The notes beneath the pieces are model-generated. The model had not been told where the DNA came from. It saw only the letters and a program-made list of their open reading frames with translations, and ran no database searches. A stretch of DNA of 64,000 nt from Microbulbifer celer (GTDB lineage: Bacteria; Pseudomonadota; Gammaproteobacteria; Pseudomonadales; Cellvibrionaceae), in assembly GCF_020991125.1 (NCBI RefSeq), contig NZ_CP087715.1, forward strand, positions 4,131,501-4,195,500. Direction: 5' to 3'. Every line of letters starts with the position of its first letter. The stretch's first letter is position 1. Both the position numbers and the translations under genes were made by a program. Shown here in pieces: positions 63,400 to 64,000 of the stretch.

Positions 63400-64000
63400 A
63401 TGAACAGCAGACAATTTCTGTTGGCGTTGATGTTATGTAGCGGGCTCGCCGGTTGTAGTGATGGTTCCGATGGTCCGGGCGGTGATTTCTCTTCCAGCAG
63501 TTCATCCAGTTCCAGTAGTTCCAGCAGCTCTTCTAGTAGCTCCGGCGGTTCCAGCAGCTCGTCCAGTAGTTCCAGCTCTTCGAGTTCTGGCGGCTCCAGC
63601 AGTTCGTCCAGCAGCTCCGGGGGTGACGCGCCGACGGTTCATATGCTCGGTGACTCCACCATGACGGATTACGGTGAGGAGCGCCTGCCTCAGATGGGTT
63701 GGGGGCAGGCCATGCCGATGTTCTTCAGCGAGGAATCGGAGATCAACAACTGGGCCAGGGGCGGACGCAGTTCCCGCAGCTTCTACTACGAAGAAGAGCG
63801 CTGGCCGGCGGCCAGGGCCGATATCGAGGCGGGCGACTACGTCATCATTCAGTTCGGCCACAACGACCAGAAGCGCGGCGGCACCGATTACGATGAGTTC
63901 GGCACCTACGCTTTCTGCAGCGATGGCACCGAGAACGGCGAGGACTGTGCGGACACAGAGCACTCCTACTACCAGTTCCTGAAAAAGTACGTGCTCGAAA
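63400..64000 (+). CDS. Rhamnogalacturonan acetylesterase-like lipoprotein (CE12, partial)
   Basis: Runs off the right end of the window; 200 residues are visible. The signal ends in LAGC, then a poly-Ser linker with short Gly-Gly breaks (about residues 31-76), then an SGNH/GDSL hydrolase domain: MLGDSTM (nucleophile Ser86), the Gly in ARGGRSSR, and GHNDQ (Asn155). This order and spacing fit the CE12 enzymes that deacetylate rhamnogalacturonan or pectin. The catalytic His lies beyond the window. GGAGA precedes the ATG at 63400. It likely removes acetyl groups so that the lyases can act. Confidence 0.82.
   Translation, partial: MNSRQFLLALMLCSGLAGCSDGSDGPGGDFSSSSSSSSSSSSSSSSSSGGSSSSSSSSSSSSSGGSSSSSSSSGGDAPTVHMLGDSTMTDYGEERLPQMGWGQAMPMFFSEESEINNWARGGRSSRSFYYEEERWPAARADIEAGDYVIIQFGHNDQKRGGTDYDEFGTYAFCSDGTENGEDCADTEHSYYQFLKKYVLE

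Overview
The window looks like chromosome from a marine, polysaccharide-degrading gammaproteobacterium of the Cellvibrionales/Microbulbifer type. The reasons are the long poly-serine linkers in secreted carbohydrate-active enzymes, the large TonB-dependent receptors, the Gammaproteobacteria-type hut and hexuronate genes, and an even, GC-rich codon use. The genus is an inference. No rRNA, tRNA, CRISPR array, complete insertion sequence or phage was seen.

Layout. (1) 0.1-7.4 kb: a small superinfection-immunity-like membrane protein, then a complete histidine utilisation locus. hutC-hutU-hutH run leftward and hutI-hutG rightward, with a HutC-type operator just upstream of hutC. (2) 7.4-10 kb: a membrane-anchored Nudix hydrolase, a small secreted cysteine-containing protein and a class C beta-lactamase. 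(3) 10-14 kb: a LysR regulator divergent from an aldehyde dehydrogenase and an omega-amino-acid:pyruvate aminotransferase (beta-alanine/GABA type catabolism). (4) 14-25 kb: envelope and housekeeping genes, namely a DUF6515-like protein, an MscS-family channel, a rhomboid protease, a zinc-ribbon membrane protein, peptidase B, a small membrane protein and an orphan HypX/HoxX-like protein. (5) 25-64 kb: a pectin/hexuronate utilisation region.

How the pectin region works. Secreted enzymes (double PL1 pectate lyase, CE8-PL10 fusion, CE8 lipoprotein, CE12-like acetylesterase) remove ester groups and cut the chain. Two TonB-dependent receptors would import oligogalacturonides. Two GH28 enzymes and a DUF4861-GH105 lipoprotein would finish them in the periplasm, and a TRAP transporter (DctPQM) would carry small uronates inward. 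Unsaturated galacturonate goes through KduI and KduD to 2-keto-3-deoxygluconate (KDG). Galacturonate goes through UxaC, a UxuB-like reductase and UxaA to KDG. KdgK phosphorylates KDG. KDPG aldolase is not in the window. A FadR-type GntR regulator sits divergent from uxaA, and a recurring operator-like palindrome close to TTGGTATTACCAA occurs upstream of many of these genes, suggesting one regulon.

The most unusual signal is a family of seven intergenic palindromic elements (3.9, 5.0, 12.6, 19.3, 22.4, 35.0 and 43.1 kb). Each has a long outer stem whose sequence differs between copies while staying self-complementary, and six of them contain two inner hairpins that keep a CAGGGATG-like loop. 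I do not recognise a named family for it.
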